A DNA stretch of 64,000 nt from contig NZ_AQQX01000003.1 in assembly GCF_000768315.1 (NCBI RefSeq), positions 496,001 through 560,000 on the forward strand, read 5' to 3'. This document shows, piece after piece, positions 27,019-38,877 of the stretch (positions within the stretch are counted from its first letter, which is position 1; every line of letters starts with the position of its first letter). Source of the stretch: Pseudooceanicola atlanticus. GTDB taxonomy: Bacteria > Pseudomonadota > Alphaproteobacteria > Rhodobacterales > Rhodobacteraceae. A program made the position numbers and the translations under genes. A model generated the notes under the pieces. It had not been told where the DNA came from and did no database searches. It worked only from the letters and a program-made list of their open reading frames with translations.

Positions 27019-28086
27019 ATGATGTTCGACCTTCCCGACCCGCAAAGCTGTTACGACGCCTTTTTTGCCCGCGCCCCGGAAACCTCCGGCCGGCTCTGGG
27101 TCGGCGTGACCTCAACCGGAATCTTCTGCCGCCCCGGCTGCCCGGCGCGACAGCCAAAGCCCGAGAATTGTCGCTGGTTCGACAGCGTCCAGGGCTGCCT
27201 GGAGGCCGGGTTCCGCCCCTGCAAGCGCTGTCGCCCGTTGGAGCAGAACAGTCCCGACCCGCAGGTCACCCGCCTGCTTGCCGCGCTGGAGGCCGACCCC
27301 GCCCGCCGCTGGAGCGAAGGCGATGTGGCGGCCCTAGGGGTCGATCCGTCCACCGCACGGCGGGCCTTCAAACGCGCCTTCGGCATGACGTTCCTCGACA
27401 TGGCCCGGATGCCCCGTTTGCAGGCCGGGGCGCAGCATCTCAAACAGGGGGCCAAGGTGATCGACGCGCAGCTGGAGGCCGGGTTCGACAGCGGGTCGGG
27501 CTTTCGGGCGGCCTTTGCCCGGTTGCTGGGCCTCTCGCCCGAGGCCCTGATGCCCGGACGCGAGCCGCCGCTCTTGCAGGCCGACTGGATCGACACCGAT
27601 CTCGGCCCGATGATCGCCGTGGCGAACGATCACAGCCTGCACCTGCTGGAATTCGCAGACCGCCCCGCCCTGCCCCGTGAACTGGCCCGGCTGCGTTCGG
27701 CCGTCGGCAACCGGCTGGCCTTTGGCCGCACCGCCCCGATGGACCAGGTCGCGGACGAATTGTCCGACTACATGACAGGCCGCGCCGCGCGGTTCGACAC
27801 GCGGCTGGCGCTGCATGGCACGCCCTTTACCCGACAGGTCTGGACCGAATTGCAGACCATCCCGCCCGGCGATACCCGCAGCTATTCCGACCTTGCCCGC
27901 CAGATCGGCCGCCCCACGGCCACCCGCGCCGTCGCCCGCGCGAACGGGGCGAACCAGATCGCCATCCTGATCCCCTGTCACAGGGTCGTCGGGGCGGACG
28001 GGTCGTTGACCGGCTATGGCGGCGGGCTATGGCGCAAGGAACGGCTGATCGCGTTGGAGCAAGGCTACGCAAAGGCCCGCGCCTGA
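27019..28086 (+). CDS. ada: Ada: bifunctional DNA alkylation repair protein and transcriptional activator
   Basis: A 355-residue protein with the full Ada layout: an N-terminal zinc domain (about 1-75) with cysteines in TGIFCRPGCPARQPKPENC and FRPCKRCRP, the first being the methylphosphotriester acceptor; an AraC-type HTH (about 85-175, SEGDVAALGVDPSTARRAFKRAFG); and the O6-alkylguanine transferase domain (about 190-350) with active-site ILIPCHRVVGADGSLTGYGGG. Methylation of the N-terminal Cys normally turns it into an activator of repair genes. No alkB or alkA lies beside it. A second in-frame ATG three bases on (27022) is equally possible. Confidence 0.95.
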   Translation: MMFDLPDPQSCYDAFFARAPETSGRLWVGVTSTGIFCRPGCPARQPKPENCRWFDSVQGCLEAGFRPCKRCRPLEQNSPDPQVTRLLAALEADPARRWSEGDVAALGVDPSTARRAFKRAFGMTFLDMARMPRLQAGAQHLKQGAKVIDAQLEAGFDSGSGFRAAFARLLGLSPEALMPGREPPLLQADWIDTDLGPMIAVANDHSLHLLEFADRPALPRELARLRSAVGNRLAFGRTAPMDQVADELSDYMTGRAARFDTRLALHGTPFTRQVWTELQTIPPGDTRSYSDLARQIGRPTATRAVARANGANQIAILIPCHRVVGADGSLTGYGGGLWRKERLIALEQGYAKARA

Positions 28087-28102
28087 CCCTCACGGAAACG
28101 AA

Positions 28103-28127
28103 AAAGGGCCCCACGACGGGGCCCTTT
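28103..28127. terminator. Bidirectional terminator between ada and the SPOR gene
   Basis: AAAGGGCCCC (28103-28112) pairs with GGGGCCCTTT (28118-28127), loop ACGAC. A-rich on one side and T-rich on the other, it can end both convergent transcripts. Confidence 0.88.
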
Positions 28128-28150
28128 GATTTCAATGCGATGTGACGCGG

Positions 28151-29557
28151 TCAGCGGGTGACACGCCCCTGGTAGCCAGAGCGGCGCGCCGCCGCCATGG
28201 CATGGGCCAGGTCCGCATCCGAGGCGAAGGGCCCTGCGATCACGGTATTGCCACCGACCCGAACACGCAGGCCGCTATTGGCCATGTTCTGGGCAACGCG
28301 CCGGGCGCTCTGGCTGTCGCGGACGCCGACCTTGACGTAACGCGCGGCTGCGACGGGGGCCGGGGCCGGTGCGCTGCGGGACGAGAAATGCCCCTTTTTC
28401 ACGACGTGCTGGCGCTGAACCGGAGCCACCTCGACCGGCACCAGGCGGCGCGGCACGGTCTGGGTCCAGACCATCTCCATCTTGCGCTTGCCGGCCAGGG
28501 TCTGTTCGGCGCGGCGCGGGTTCAGGCGATCGTCTTCCCACAGCGGCTTGTAGCCTTTGGGAACGGAGACGCCTTCGCGCGCCAATGCACGCTCTTCGTA
28601 GACATGGCGCGGCACGACCCGCGCCTGCGGCGACACCGCCTGCTGCGAGGTCCGCACGCCGGGCACGACGCGGCGCACCTCGGTCCGGGGCACTTCAAAG
28701 ACGCGGCGGGTGTTGGTCGGGGCCGCTGCGATCACGCGCACCGGGGTGTCGCCGTCGTAGCTGGGCACCGAGGGCGCGCCATAGGTCCGGGGCGCATAGC
28801 CCGGTGCCGCGAGCCGCGGCGCCGGAGCGGTCATCGGCGCGGGCGCGGAATTGCCGTAGGGCGAATAGACTGCCTGTGGGCCACAGCGCACGTCGTCGCC
28901 GATCATGTATTGCTGCGACAGGGCCGACATGCCGGTGCAATTGCCACCGACCTGAACGGCGGCGCGCGGCGCGGCACTGGGGCGCACGGCGCGGGGCGCT
29001 ACGTCGGGCGTCGGAGAGGCGATGCCGCGCACGACCTGCGACGTCACGATGCGCGCGGTCTGGGCCGGGCCTGCGCCTGTCGGCTCTGCCGGTTGGATGA
29101 CGCGGGGCTGCGGTGCCGGTGTGGTGTTGCGGACCTGGCGGGTCTGCGGCACGCGGGCCGCCGGCGTCGGCCGCGGAGCGGGAGCTGCGGCGGCAGTGCG
29201 CACCTGGCGCGGAGCCTCGGCGGCGGGGGCCCCGTCTTCGGGGGCGGCCGCGCTGATCACCGGCACATTGGCGGGGCGAGCGGACGGCGCTTCGGCGGCG
29301 CTGGCGATACCGGTGGGCTGGAAGCCGCAGACGACGGTGCGGTTGCGCGCGACGCGCGGCACCCAAGTCGTTGCCCCATCGACACCCGCACGGATGTAGA
29401 CACAGCCCTTGCTGTCGACGTATTGCTTGCCCTGATAGGATTCAGGCGGGTATTCCGCCGGTCCGGAATTGTTGCGCAGGCTTTGCGCTGCGACGGGTCC
29501 GGCGCCCAGAACCGCCGCCAGAACCATCAGTGAAATACCGCGTTTAAACTGCTTCAT
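28151..29557 (-). CDS. Secreted SPOR-domain protein with Ala/Pro-rich middle
   Basis: A 468-residue exported protein. The signal peptide is MKQFKRGISLMVLAAVLGAGPVAAQS. After a short folded part containing SKGCVYIRAGVDGATTWVPRV and a cysteine, residues about 85-330 are rich in Ala, Pro, Thr and Arg and likely disordered. The C-terminal 75 residues (ARYVKVGVRDSQSARRVAQNMA...VIAGPFASDADLAHAMAAAR) form a SPOR domain, which binds denuded septal peptidoglycan. A role in cell division or envelope organisation follows from that family. It is monocistronic, with a terminator past its stop. Confidence 0.88.
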   Translation of the reverse strand: MKQFKRGISLMVLAAVLGAGPVAAQSLRNNSGPAEYPPESYQGKQYVDSKGCVYIRAGVDGATTWVPRVARNRTVVCGFQPTGIASAAEAPSARPANVPVISAAAPEDGAPAAEAPRQVRTAAAAPAPRPTPAARVPQTRQVRNTTPAPQPRVIQPAEPTGAGPAQTARIVTSQVVRGIASPTPDVAPRAVRPSAAPRAAVQVGGNCTGMSALSQQYMIGDDVRCGPQAVYSPYGNSAPAPMTAPAPRLAAPGYAPRTYGAPSVPSYDGDTPVRVIAAAPTNTRRVFEVPRTEVRRVVPGVRTSQQAVSPQARVVPRHVYEERALAREGVSVPKGYKPLWEDDRLNPRRAEQTLAGKRKMEMVWTQTVPRRLVPVEVAPVQRQHVVKKGHFSSRSAPAPAPVAAARYVKVGVRDSQSARRVAQNMANSGLRVRVGGNTVIAGPFASDADLAHAMAAARRSGYQGRVTR

Positions 29558-29623
29558 GCATACCCCCCGGGGTTGTACCGCGATCCTGACTCAATCCAAT
29601 TGCGGAGTAAAGTGATCCTTGGC

Positions 29624-30256
29624 CTATTTGGTGCCGAACATGCGGTCGCCCGCATCCCCTAGTCCCGGAACGATATAGCCCTTGTCATTCAAATGGCTAT
29701 CCAGGGACGCCGTGACGATCGGTACATCCGGGTGTGCCTCTTTCATGCGGGCCACGCCTTCGGGGGCCGCCAGCAGGCAGAGGAAACGGATATTGGTGGC
29801 GCCCGCGTTCTTCAGCAGGTCGATCGCCGCGGCCGAGGAATTACCCGTGGCCAGCATCGGGTCGACGGCGATGACAAGGCGATCTTCCAGGTTTTCCGGC
29901 ACCTTGAAGTAATATTGCACTGGCTGAAGCGTCTTTTCATCCCGGTAGAGCCCGACAAACCCGACCCGGGCCGAGGGGATGAGCTCCAGCACGCCATCCA
30001 GCAGCCCGTTGCCCGCCCGCAGGATCGAGATCAGGGCCAGCTTCTTGCCCTCCAGCACCGGCGCGTCCATCGGCTCAAGCGGGGTATCGATGCGCTGCGT
30101 GGTCATCGGCATGTCGCGGGTGATTTCATAGGCAAGCAGCTGGCTGATCTCGCGCAGCAACTGGCGGAAGGACGCGGTAGAGGTGTTCACGTCCCGCATG
30201 ATGGTCAGCTTGTGCTGGACCAGGGGGTGGTCGACAACGGTCAGATGTTCACTCAT
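29624..30256 (-). CDS. upp: Uracil phosphoribosyltransferase
   Basis: A 210-residue enzyme that converts uracil and PRPP to UMP. The PRPP loop is [18 protein letters not shown] and the uracil-binding C-terminus is [16 protein letters not shown], both diagnostic. The start [17 protein letters not shown] at 30256 gives the normal family length; the longer in-frame reading only overlaps add. Its start overlaps the add stop by eight bases, so it is the last gene of a salvage operon cdd-deoA-deoB-add-upp and recovers uracil released by nucleoside breakdown. Confidence 0.97.
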   Translation of the reverse strand: MSEHLTVVDHPLVQHKLTIMRDVNTSTASFRQLLREISQLLAYEITRDMPMTTQRIDTPLEPMDAPVLEGKKLALISILRAGNGLLDGVLELIPSARVGFVGLYRDEKTLQPVQYYFKVPENLEDRLVIAVDPMLATGNSSAAAIDLLKNAGATNIRFLCLLAAPEGVARMKEAHPDVPIVTASLDSHLNDKGYIVPGLGDAGDRMFGTK

Positions 30257-31244
30257 GCGGGTGGTCCTCAAGTCTCTTGGCAATCTTCGCCTTGGTATCC
30301 TCGTCACAGAAGGCCGCCGCAAGAGCGGTTTGCGAAATCTCGTGGAAATCCGCGGCGCCCCAGCCGAAAGCGCGCTCCAATTCCTCGTATTCGCGCGTCA
30401 TCGTGGTGTGGAAGAAGGGCGGATCGTCCGTGGACACCGTCACCTTCACCCCGCGCTCGCGCAATTTCTGAATCGGATGCTGGTCCCATTTGGGGTAGAC
30501 GCCGAGCGTGACGTTCGATCCCGGGCAGACCTCCAGCGTGATGCCATCCTCGGCCAACCGGTCCACCAGCGCCAGATCCTCGATCGCGCGGACGCCGTGG
30601 CCGATGCGTTCCACCTTCAGATCGTCCAGCGCGTCCTTCACCGATTGCGGCCCGCCCCATTCGCCCGCATGGGCGGTCAGGCGCAGCCCGGCCTCGCGTG
30701 CCATGTCGAAGGAATAGGCAAAGTCGCGCGGCTTGCCCTGCCCCTCGTCGCCCGCGATGCCGAACCCGGTGATCCAGTCCCCGGCGGTTTCCGCCGCACA
30801 GCGGGCCGAGGCCTTGGCCTTTTCGGGGCCGAAATGGCGGATGCAGGTGACGATACCGCGCAGGATGATGCCATGCTGCGCCTCGGCCCGGTCGGCGGCG
30901 TCCTGCATCGCGTGCAGGTATTCGCGCCACGCCCCCACATCCGAGCCGCCGCAGAAATCGGGGCTGACGAAGGTTTCGCAATAGACGACACCGTGGGCCG
31001 CGCTTTCCTCGAGCACGGCAGTGACGAGACGCGCGTAATCCTCGGGCGATTTCAGCACCGAGGTGGCGGCCTCGTAGACCGACAGGAAATGCACGAAATC
31101 CCGGTAGGCATAGGAGCCGTCCTCGCGGAAGATACCGGACAGATCGACCGATTTCTCCTTGGCCAGACCCCGGATGAAGGCGGGCGGCGCGGCCCCTTCC
31201 AGATGCAGGTGGAGTTCCAGTTTCGGCAGCTCGGAAAGGCTCAT
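30249..31244 (-). CDS. add: Adenosine deaminase
   Basis: A 331-residue TIM-barrel zinc enzyme deaminating (deoxy)adenosine to (deoxy)inosine. Metal and catalytic motifs are [11 protein letters not shown] (His14/His16 region), [21 protein letters not shown] and [14 protein letters not shown]. The length and [16 protein letters not shown] start fit bacterial Add; adenine deaminase-like relatives are less likely because the HAGE and STDDP motifs are in the Add form. It overlaps deoB by four bases and upp by eight, within the nucleoside salvage operon. Confidence 0.94.
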   Translation of the reverse strand: MSLSELPKLELHLHLEGAAPPAFIRGLAKEKSVDLSGIFREDGSYAYRDFVHFLSVYEAATSVLKSPEDYARLVTAVLEESAAHGVVYCETFVSPDFCGGSDVGAWREYLHAMQDAADRAEAQHGIILRGIVTCIRHFGPEKAKASARCAAETAGDWITGFGIAGDEGQGKPRDFAYSFDMAREAGLRLTAHAGEWGGPQSVKDALDDLKVERIGHGVRAIEDLALVDRLAEDGITLEVCPGSNVTLGVYPKWDQHPIQKLRERGVKVTVSTDDPPFFHTTMTREYEELERAFGWGAADFHEISQTALAAAFCDEDTKAKIAKRLEDHPHE

Positions 31245-32437
31245 GAGGCGTCCCAGTCGATATCAAGGTGGCGCGCGGCCATGTGGGCCACGCCGGTGAA
31301 GGGGATCAGCCCCAATTGCCCGGGCCCCTGCCCCGCAACCAGCACCGGCACCCGTTCGCGGGTGTGATCCGTGCCGGACCAGGACGGGTCGTTGCCGTGG
31401 TCGGCGGTCAGGATCAGCATATCACCCTCGCGCAATTTGGCGATGACCTGTCCGATCTCTCGGTCAAACCATTCCAGCGCCCGGGCATAGCCCGAGATAT
31501 CGCGGCGATGCCCGTAAAGGCTGTCGAACTCGACGAAATTGGCAAAGGTCAGGCTGCCCTCCTCGGCGGTGTCGATGGCGGCTGACAGGTCCTGCATCAG
31601 CTTGTCATCCGTGCCCTTGGTCACGTCATCGATCCCCCGCATCGAGAAGATGTCGCCGATCTTGCCGATTGCATGAACCGGCCGCCCCGCCGCCTGCACC
31701 CGGTCGCAGAGCGTGGGCGCCGGCGGTGCGATGGCGAAGTCGCGGCGGTTGGAGGTGCGGGCAAATGTGTCCGGTGTCTCGCCCAGAAAAGGGCGCGCGA
31801 TGACGCGACCCACCTTCATGGCGTGCAGCACCGGCGCGATGTCACGGCAGAGCTGCAGCAATCTCTCGAGGCCGAAATGCGTTTCATGCGCGGCGATCTG
31901 AAAGACGCTGTCGGCAGAGGTGTAGCAGATCGGCTGGCCGGTCGCGATATGCGCCTCCCCCAACTCCTTGATGATGGCGGTGCCGGAGGCGTGGCAATTT
32001 CCAAGAATGCCATCGGTGCCCGCCGCCGCGCAGACCTTGCGGGTCAGCTCAGCGGGGAAAGCGGGGGTCGTATCGGGAAAGTAGTGCCAGTCCCAGGGCA
32101 CCGGCACGCCGGCCAGTTCCCAATGCCCCGAGGGCGTGTCCTTGCCCGGGCTGATTTCTGTCGCGGCGCCCCAGGTTCCCGTCGGCTCTGCCTCCAGTCC
32201 CGGCGCGTCCTCGCCAGATGCCAGGTTCACCGCCGCCCCCAGCCCGAGCGCATCGAGGTTGGGCAGATGCAGCGGCCCGCTGCGCCCGTCCTCCACCTTA
32301 CCCCTCGCGCAGGCCTGCGCGATATGGGCCAGGGTGTTGGCGCCGGTATCGGGTGTCTTGCCGTTGAAGAAGCGGTCGGCATCGGGCGCCCCGCCAATCC
32401 CCACGGAATCCATCACGGCCAGGAAGACACGGGCCAT
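31241..32437 (-). CDS. deoB: Phosphopentomutase
   Basis: A 398-residue alkaline-phosphatase-fold enzyme that converts (deoxy)ribose 1-phosphate to the 5-phosphate. It opens with RVFLAVMDSVGIGGAPDA (metal Asp), has the catalytic Thr region in DTGANTL, STGHWELAG-like KDTPSGHWELAGVPV, and the C-terminal metal site LILTADHGNDPSWSGTDHTRE. Its product goes to deoxyribose-phosphate aldolase, which is not in this window. It is coupled to deoA by a one-base overlap and to add by four. Confidence 0.96.
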   Translation of the reverse strand: MARVFLAVMDSVGIGGAPDADRFFNGKTPDTGANTLAHIAQACARGKVEDGRSGPLHLPNLDALGLGAAVNLASGEDAPGLEAEPTGTWGAATEISPGKDTPSGHWELAGVPVPWDWHYFPDTTPAFPAELTRKVCAAAGTDGILGNCHASGTAIIKELGEAHIATGQPICYTSADSVFQIAAHETHFGLERLLQLCRDIAPVLHAMKVGRVIARPFLGETPDTFARTSNRRDFAIAPPAPTLCDRVQAAGRPVHAIGKIGDIFSMRGIDDVTKGTDDKLMQDLSAAIDTAEEGSLTFANFVEFDSLYGHRRDISGYARALEWFDREIGQVIAKLREGDMLILTADHGNDPSWSGTDHTRERVPVLVAGQGPGQLGLIPFTGVAHMAARHLDIDWDAS

Positions 32438-33741
32438 CAGCCGATCCCCTCGCGTACCAGCGCCGGGACCTCTGGCGCGGTGTCGCCCAGGGTGATCGCG
32501 GCCTGCACGTCGCGCACCGCGCGCGTGGCGCTTTCCATGCGCGAGGCATGGACGCGGCCCAGTGGCTGGCCCTTCGTCACCTTCGTGCCCAGGGGCAGAA
32601 TATCCGACAGGCCCACGGCATAATCTATCGGGTCGCTTTCCACCTTGCGCCCCCCGCCCAGGTCGACGACCGTCAGGCCAAGCGCCTCACCATCCATCGC
32701 GGTGATGTAACCATCTGCGGGCGCGGGAATTTCCCGGATCACCGTCGCTTCGGGCAGAAACCGGTCCCAGTTCTCTACGAATTGCAGCGGCCCGCCCATG
32801 GCGGCGACCATGCGCCCGAAATGCTCTGCCGCGCGGCCCGACGTGATCGCCTCCACGATCTTCGCATGTCCATCGGCGGCGTCCTCGGCCAGGCCTGCCC
32901 CCGCCAGAACGACACCGCCAAGGGCTGCGGACAGGTCCAGCAATGGCCCCTGCCCGCGCCCGGTCAGCACCTCGCAGGACGCCCCGACCTCCAGCGCGTT
33001 GCCAAGAGCGGGGGCCAGCGGCTGGCTCATGTCCGAGATCAGCGCGGCAGTGTTGCAGCCAGCCTCGTTCGCAGTCGTCACCAGCGCCTCGGCCAGCGAC
33101 TTCGCCTCGTCCATGTTCTTCATGAACGCGCCCGAGCCGATCTTGACGTCCAGCACCAGCCCGTCAAGGCCCGCCGACAATTTCTTGGACAGGATCGACG
33201 CGGTGATCAGGTCCAGGCTCTCCACGGTCGAGGTCACATCGCGGATCGCGTAGAGCCGCCGGTCCGCCGGGGCGATATCCGCGGTGGCCGACACGATGGC
33301 GCAGCCCGCCTTGGCCACGACCGACCGAAACCGCCCCTCGTCCAACGAGGTCACGAGGCCCGGGATCGCCTCCATCTTGTCCAGCGTGCCGCCCGTATGG
33401 CCCAGCCCGCGCCCCGAAATCATCGGCACGTAGGCCCCGCAGGCCGCCAGCGCGGGGGCCAGGACCAGCGACACGCAATCGCCGACACCGCCGGTGGAAT
33501 GCTTGTCCAGCAGCGGGCCGTCCATATCCCAATGCAGCACCCGCCCGCTGTCGCGCATGGCGAGCGTCAGGCCCACGCGGCCCTCATCCGTCATGCCGTT
33601 CAGCAGGGCCGCCATGGCAAAGGCACCGGCCTGGGCATCCGTCACGCTCTGATCGGCCAGCCCGTTCGCGAACCAGGTCAGTTCCTCGCGGCTGGGTGTC
33701 TCGCCATCCCTGAGCCGCGCGATGATGCGCCGCGCATCCAT
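32437..33741 (-). CDS. deoA: Thymidine phosphorylase
   Basis: A 434-residue enzyme cleaving thymidine or deoxyuridine with phosphate to the base and deoxyribose 1-phosphate. The phosphate-binding signature DKHSTGGVGDCVSLVLAP and MISGRGLGHTGGTLDKMEAIPG (pyrimidine site) are present, with the ITASILSKKLSAGLDGLVLDVKIGSGAFMK-region block that marks the family (shown here only as its start and end: ITASILSKK...KIGSGAFMK). It follows cdd by one base. Together they turn cytidine-type nucleosides into uracil for upp. Confidence 0.95.
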   Translation of the reverse strand: MDARRIIARLRDGETPSREELTWFANGLADQSVTDAQAGAFAMAALLNGMTDEGRVGLTLAMRDSGRVLHWDMDGPLLDKHSTGGVGDCVSLVLAPALAACGAYVPMISGRGLGHTGGTLDKMEAIPGLVTSLDEGRFRSVVAKAGCAIVSATADIAPADRRLYAIRDVTSTVESLDLITASILSKKLSAGLDGLVLDVKIGSGAFMKNMDEAKSLAEALVTTANEAGCNTAALISDMSQPLAPALGNALEVGASCEVLTGRGQGPLLDLSAALGGVVLAGAGLAEDAADGHAKIVEAITSGRAAEHFGRMVAAMGGPLQFVENWDRFLPEATVIREIPAPADGYITAMDGEALGLTVVDLGGGRKVESDPIDYAVGLSDILPLGTKVTKGQPLGRVHASRMESATRAVRDVQAAITLGDTAPEVPALVREGIG

Positions 33742-33742
33742 G

Positions 33743-34135
33743 TCAGCCCTTCTCCATATGTCCTGCGTCGAACCGGCCAGGCAGCAGGTCCGCGAGGGTC
33801 ATCGCCTTTTCCAACCCGTCGGTCGTGGCCATGGTCAACGTCACGCCGCCCTGGGCAAATTCCACCAGCTTCTGGCGGCAGCCCCCGCATGGCGGCACCG
33901 GGCTGGGGCTGTCGGCGATCACCGCGGCTTCGGTGAACTCGGTCTCACCGGCGGCCACCATCGCGGCGATCGCGCCCGCCTCGGCACAGGTGCCTTCGGG
34001 ATAGGCCACGTTTTCCACGTTGCAGCCGGTATAGATCGTGCCGGATTTCCCCCGCAGCGCCGCACCGACCTTGAAGTTGGAATAAGGCGCATAGGCCTTT
34101 TCGCGCACCTCGCGCGCCGCTTGCATCAGATCCAT
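33743..34135 (-). CDS. cdd: Cytidine deaminase
   Basis: A 130-residue homotetrameric-type zinc enzyme turning (deoxy)cytidine into (deoxy)uridine. Zinc ligands are in TCAEAGAIAAM (Cys, with catalytic Glu) and PPCGGCRQKL (two Cys). The start MDLMQAAREVREKAYAPYSNF at 34135 follows GGGAGA; an extension to 34183 lacks a site. It is the first gene of the salvage operon, with a 245-base divergent region shared with maeB. The Ala-Pro-Tyr-Ser-Asn-Phe block is family-typical. Confidence 0.96.
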   Translation of the reverse strand: MDLMQAAREVREKAYAPYSNFKVGAALRGKSGTIYTGCNVENVAYPEGTCAEAGAIAAMVAAGETEFTEAAVIADSPSPVPPCGGCRQKLVEFAQGGVTLTMATTDGLEKAMTLADLLPGRFDAGHMEKG

Positions 34136-34344
34136 GCTAATCTCCCAAATGGTTCGCGCAGTCTTGGGCGCGGCGCAGGGCAATGCAAGGGGGGCAGAAT
34201 GGTTTTCGTCGCGGCACGGGCAGACCCCGCCGATCCCCTCGCGTCAAACCCTCGGCCGCGTCACCCCCCGTGCGGTCAAAACCCTGTCACGGGGCACGAT
34301 CTAACATGTCGCAGAACATCCGGGTTCCACCCGTCAAGAATATA

Positions 34345-34358
34345 GTTTAACGCTAAAC
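34345..34358. promoter_or_regulatory. Near-palindromic site before maeB
   Basis: GTTTAACGCTAAAC has 5-bp inverted arms (GTTTA/TAAAC) around ACGC, in an AT-rich patch 23 bases before the maeB ATG and downstream of likely promoter sequence. The position would suit repression. No binding protein can be named. Confidence 0.35.
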
Positions 34359-34380
34359 CATCATCGCGGGAGGCGCCATC

Positions 34381-36672
<2,292 letters not shown>

Positions 36673-36712
36673 TCCGATTCCCCCGGGCCCGCGCCGGACT
36701 TTGCCGCGCAGG

Positions 36713-36730
36713 ATTGCAAAACTTTGCAAA
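36713..36730 (+). promoter_or_regulatory. TTTGCAAA-type operator 1 (RamB/ScfR/PccR-like)
   Basis: ATTGCAAAACTTTGCAAA is a direct pair of (T/A)TTGCAAA units with a 10-base period, about 180 bases before prpE. RamB-family short-chain acyl-CoA regulators bind TTTGCAAA-type repeats in Corynebacterium and Rhodobacter (PccR). Control of propionyl-CoA entry is the expected role; the regulator gene is not in this window. Confidence 0.7.
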
Positions 36731-36771
36731 ACGGCGCGGAATATGCAGATCGAATCCTGTAAACACTAAGG

Positions 36772-36787
36772 TTTGCAAAAATTTGCA
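36772..36787 (+). promoter_or_regulatory. TTTGCAAA-type operator 2 (RamB/ScfR/PccR-like)
   Basis: TTTGCAAAAATTTGCA again shows two units 10 bases apart, 59 bases after the first site. A single further unit, CTGCAAACTTT, lies at 36806-36816. The cluster of three within 105 bases upstream of prpE is far beyond chance in this GC-rich DNA. Confidence 0.7.
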
Positions 36788-36909
36788 GGCCGATTTCGCT
36801 TAGGACTGCAAACTTTCCGCGCCAAAGCGCCGCGTTTTTTGCTTCCCTTGTTGCGAGCCGTGCTATCCCTCCTCTACGACAGCGGCACGGCTGGAGGAGG
36901 AGGATTTCC

Positions 36910-38799
36910 ATGGGTTACAATGACGTCTATGCCAACTGGCAGAAGGACCCCGAAGCGTTCTGGATGGAGGCCGCGGAGGCGATCGACTGGGATCGCAAAC
37001 CGACCAAGGCCCTGGATGACAGCAACGCTCCGCTTTACGAGTGGTTCTCCGACGGCATGGTCAACACCTGCTGGAACGCGGTGGACCGCCATGTCGAAAA
37101 CGGCCGCGGCGAACAGACCGCGATCATCTATGACAGCCCCATCACCCATACCAAGCGCGAGATTTCCTTCGTGGAACTGCGCAACCGCGTCGCCACGCTG
37201 GCCGGCGCTCTGCGCAAGAAGGGCATCGAAAAGGGCGACCGCGTCATCATCTACATGCCGATGGTTCCCGAGGCGCTGGAGGCGATGCTGGCCTGCGCCC
37301 GACTGGGGGCCGTGCATTCCGTCGTCTTTGGCGGGTTTGCCGCCCATGAACTGGCCGTGCGTATCGACGACGCAAAACCCAAGGCGATCATCGCGGCGTC
37401 CTGCGGGCTCGAACCCGGGCGCGTGGTGCATTACAAGCCGCTGCTCGACGGGGCCATCGACCAGGCCACGCACAAGCCCGATTTCTGCGTGATCTTCCAG
37501 CGCGAACAAGAAGTTGCAGAACTGACCCCGGGTCGAGACGTGAACTGGCACGGCTTCCAGTACGGGGTCGAACCGGCGGAATGTGTCCCGGTCGAGGGCA
37601 ACCACCCGGCCTATATCCTCTACACGTCCGGCACGACGGGTCAGCCCAAGGGCGTGATCCGCGCGACCGGCGGGCACCTCGTCGCGCTGAACTGGACGAT
37701 GAAGAACGTCTACAATGTCGATCCGGGCGACGTGTTCTGGGCCGCCTCCGACGTGGGTTGGGTCGTCGGTCACAGCTATATCTGCTACGGCCCGCTGATC
37801 CACGGCAACACCACGATCGTCTTCGAGGGCAAGCCCGTCGGCACCCCCGATCCCGGCACTTTCTGGCGCGTCATCAGCGAACACAAGGTGAAGAGCTTTT
37901 TCACCGCCCCGACCGCCTTCCGCGCCGTGAAGCGTGAAGATCCGAAGGGCGAGTACCTGAAAAAGTACGATATTTCCTGCCTCAAGACGATCTACCTGGC
38001 CGGCGAACGCGCCGATCCGGACACGATCAACTGGGCGCATGACCTGACCGGCCTGCCCATCGTCGACCATTGGTGGCAGACGGAAACGGGCTTTGCCATC
38101 GCCGCCAACCCTATGGGGATCGAGCCGCTGCCGATCAAGGTCGGTTCGCCCTCCGTCGCGATGCCGGGCTATGACGTGCAGATCCTGGACGAGGCCGGCA
38201 ACCAGATGAAACCCGGCGAACTTGGCGCCATCGCGATCAAGCTGCCCCTGCCCCCCGGCACTCTGCCCGGTCTGTGGAACGCCGAAGAGCGGTTCAAGAA
38301 GAGCTATCTCAACACCTTCCCCGGTTACTACGAAACCGGCGACGCGGGCATGATCGACGAGGACGGCTACCTCTACATCATGGCGCGCACCGATGATGTC
38401 ATCAACGTCGCTGGCCACCGCCTGTCGACCGGCGCGATGGAGGAGGTCCTGGCCTCTCACCCCGACGTGGCGGAATGTGCGGTGATCGGGGTGTCCGACC
38501 CGTTGAAGGGCCAGTTGCCCGTTGGGTTCATGTGCCTGACCAAGGGCGTGAACCGGCCCCATGAGGACATCGTCCAGGAATCCGTCAGCCTCGTGCGCGA
38601 CCAGATCGGCCCCGTTGCCGCGTTCAAGCTGGCGGTGATCGTGGACCGCCTGCCCAAGACCCGGTCGGGCAAGATCCTGCGTGCGACGATGGTCAAGCTG
38701 GCGGACGGCGAAGAGTTCAAGGTGCCCGCGACGATCGACGATCCGGCCATCCTGGACGAGATCAAGGACGCGCTGCAAACGATCGGCTACGCAAAGTAA
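36910..38799 (+). CDS. prpE: Propionyl-CoA synthetase
   Basis: A 629-residue acyl-CoA synthetase of the Acs/PrpE branch. The opening YNDVYANWQKDPEAFWMEAAEAIDW and the ATP loop YILYTSGTTGQPKGVIRATGG match PrpE rather than acetyl-CoA synthetase (which has SGSTGKPKGVLHTTGG). DVGWVVGHSY, WWQTETG and the C-terminal RLPKTRSGKILRATM with the acetylatable Lys are present. It makes propionyl-CoA from propionate, ATP and CoA. Upstream TTTGCAAA operators fit control by a PccR-type regulator. Acetate activity as a side reaction is possible. Confidence 0.93.
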   Translation: MGYNDVYANWQKDPEAFWMEAAEAIDWDRKPTKALDDSNAPLYEWFSDGMVNTCWNAVDRHVENGRGEQTAIIYDSPITHTKREISFVELRNRVATLAGALRKKGIEKGDRVIIYMPMVPEALEAMLACARLGAVHSVVFGGFAAHELAVRIDDAKPKAIIAASCGLEPGRVVHYKPLLDGAIDQATHKPDFCVIFQREQEVAELTPGRDVNWHGFQYGVEPAECVPVEGNHPAYILYTSGTTGQPKGVIRATGGHLVALNWTMKNVYNVDPGDVFWAASDVGWVVGHSYICYGPLIHGNTTIVFEGKPVGTPDPGTFWRVISEHKVKSFFTAPTAFRAVKREDPKGEYLKKYDISCLKTIYLAGERADPDTINWAHDLTGLPIVDHWWQTETGFAIAANPMGIEPLPIKVGSPSVAMPGYDVQILDEAGNQMKPGELGAIAIKLPLPPGTLPGLWNAEERFKKSYLNTFPGYYETGDAGMIDEDGYLYIMARTDDVINVAGHRLSTGAMEEVLASHPDVAECAVIGVSDPLKGQLPVGFMCLTKGVNRPHEDIVQESVSLVRDQIGPVAAFKLAVIVDRLPKTRSGKILRATMVKLADGEEFKVPATIDDPAILDEIKDALQTIGYAK

Positions 38800-38827
38800 T
38801 CCGGCACCGACGAAGCGACGCAAACGA

Positions 38828-38855
38828 AAACGGGCGGGGAAATCCCCGCCCGTTT
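38828..38855. terminator. Bidirectional terminator between prpE and csbD-like gene
   Basis: AAACGGGCGGGG (38828-38839) pairs with CCCCGCCCGTTT (38844-38855), loop AAAT. It serves both convergent genes. Confidence 0.88.
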
Positions 38856-38877
38856 CGCTTTGGTTCAAAGGCCCGGC

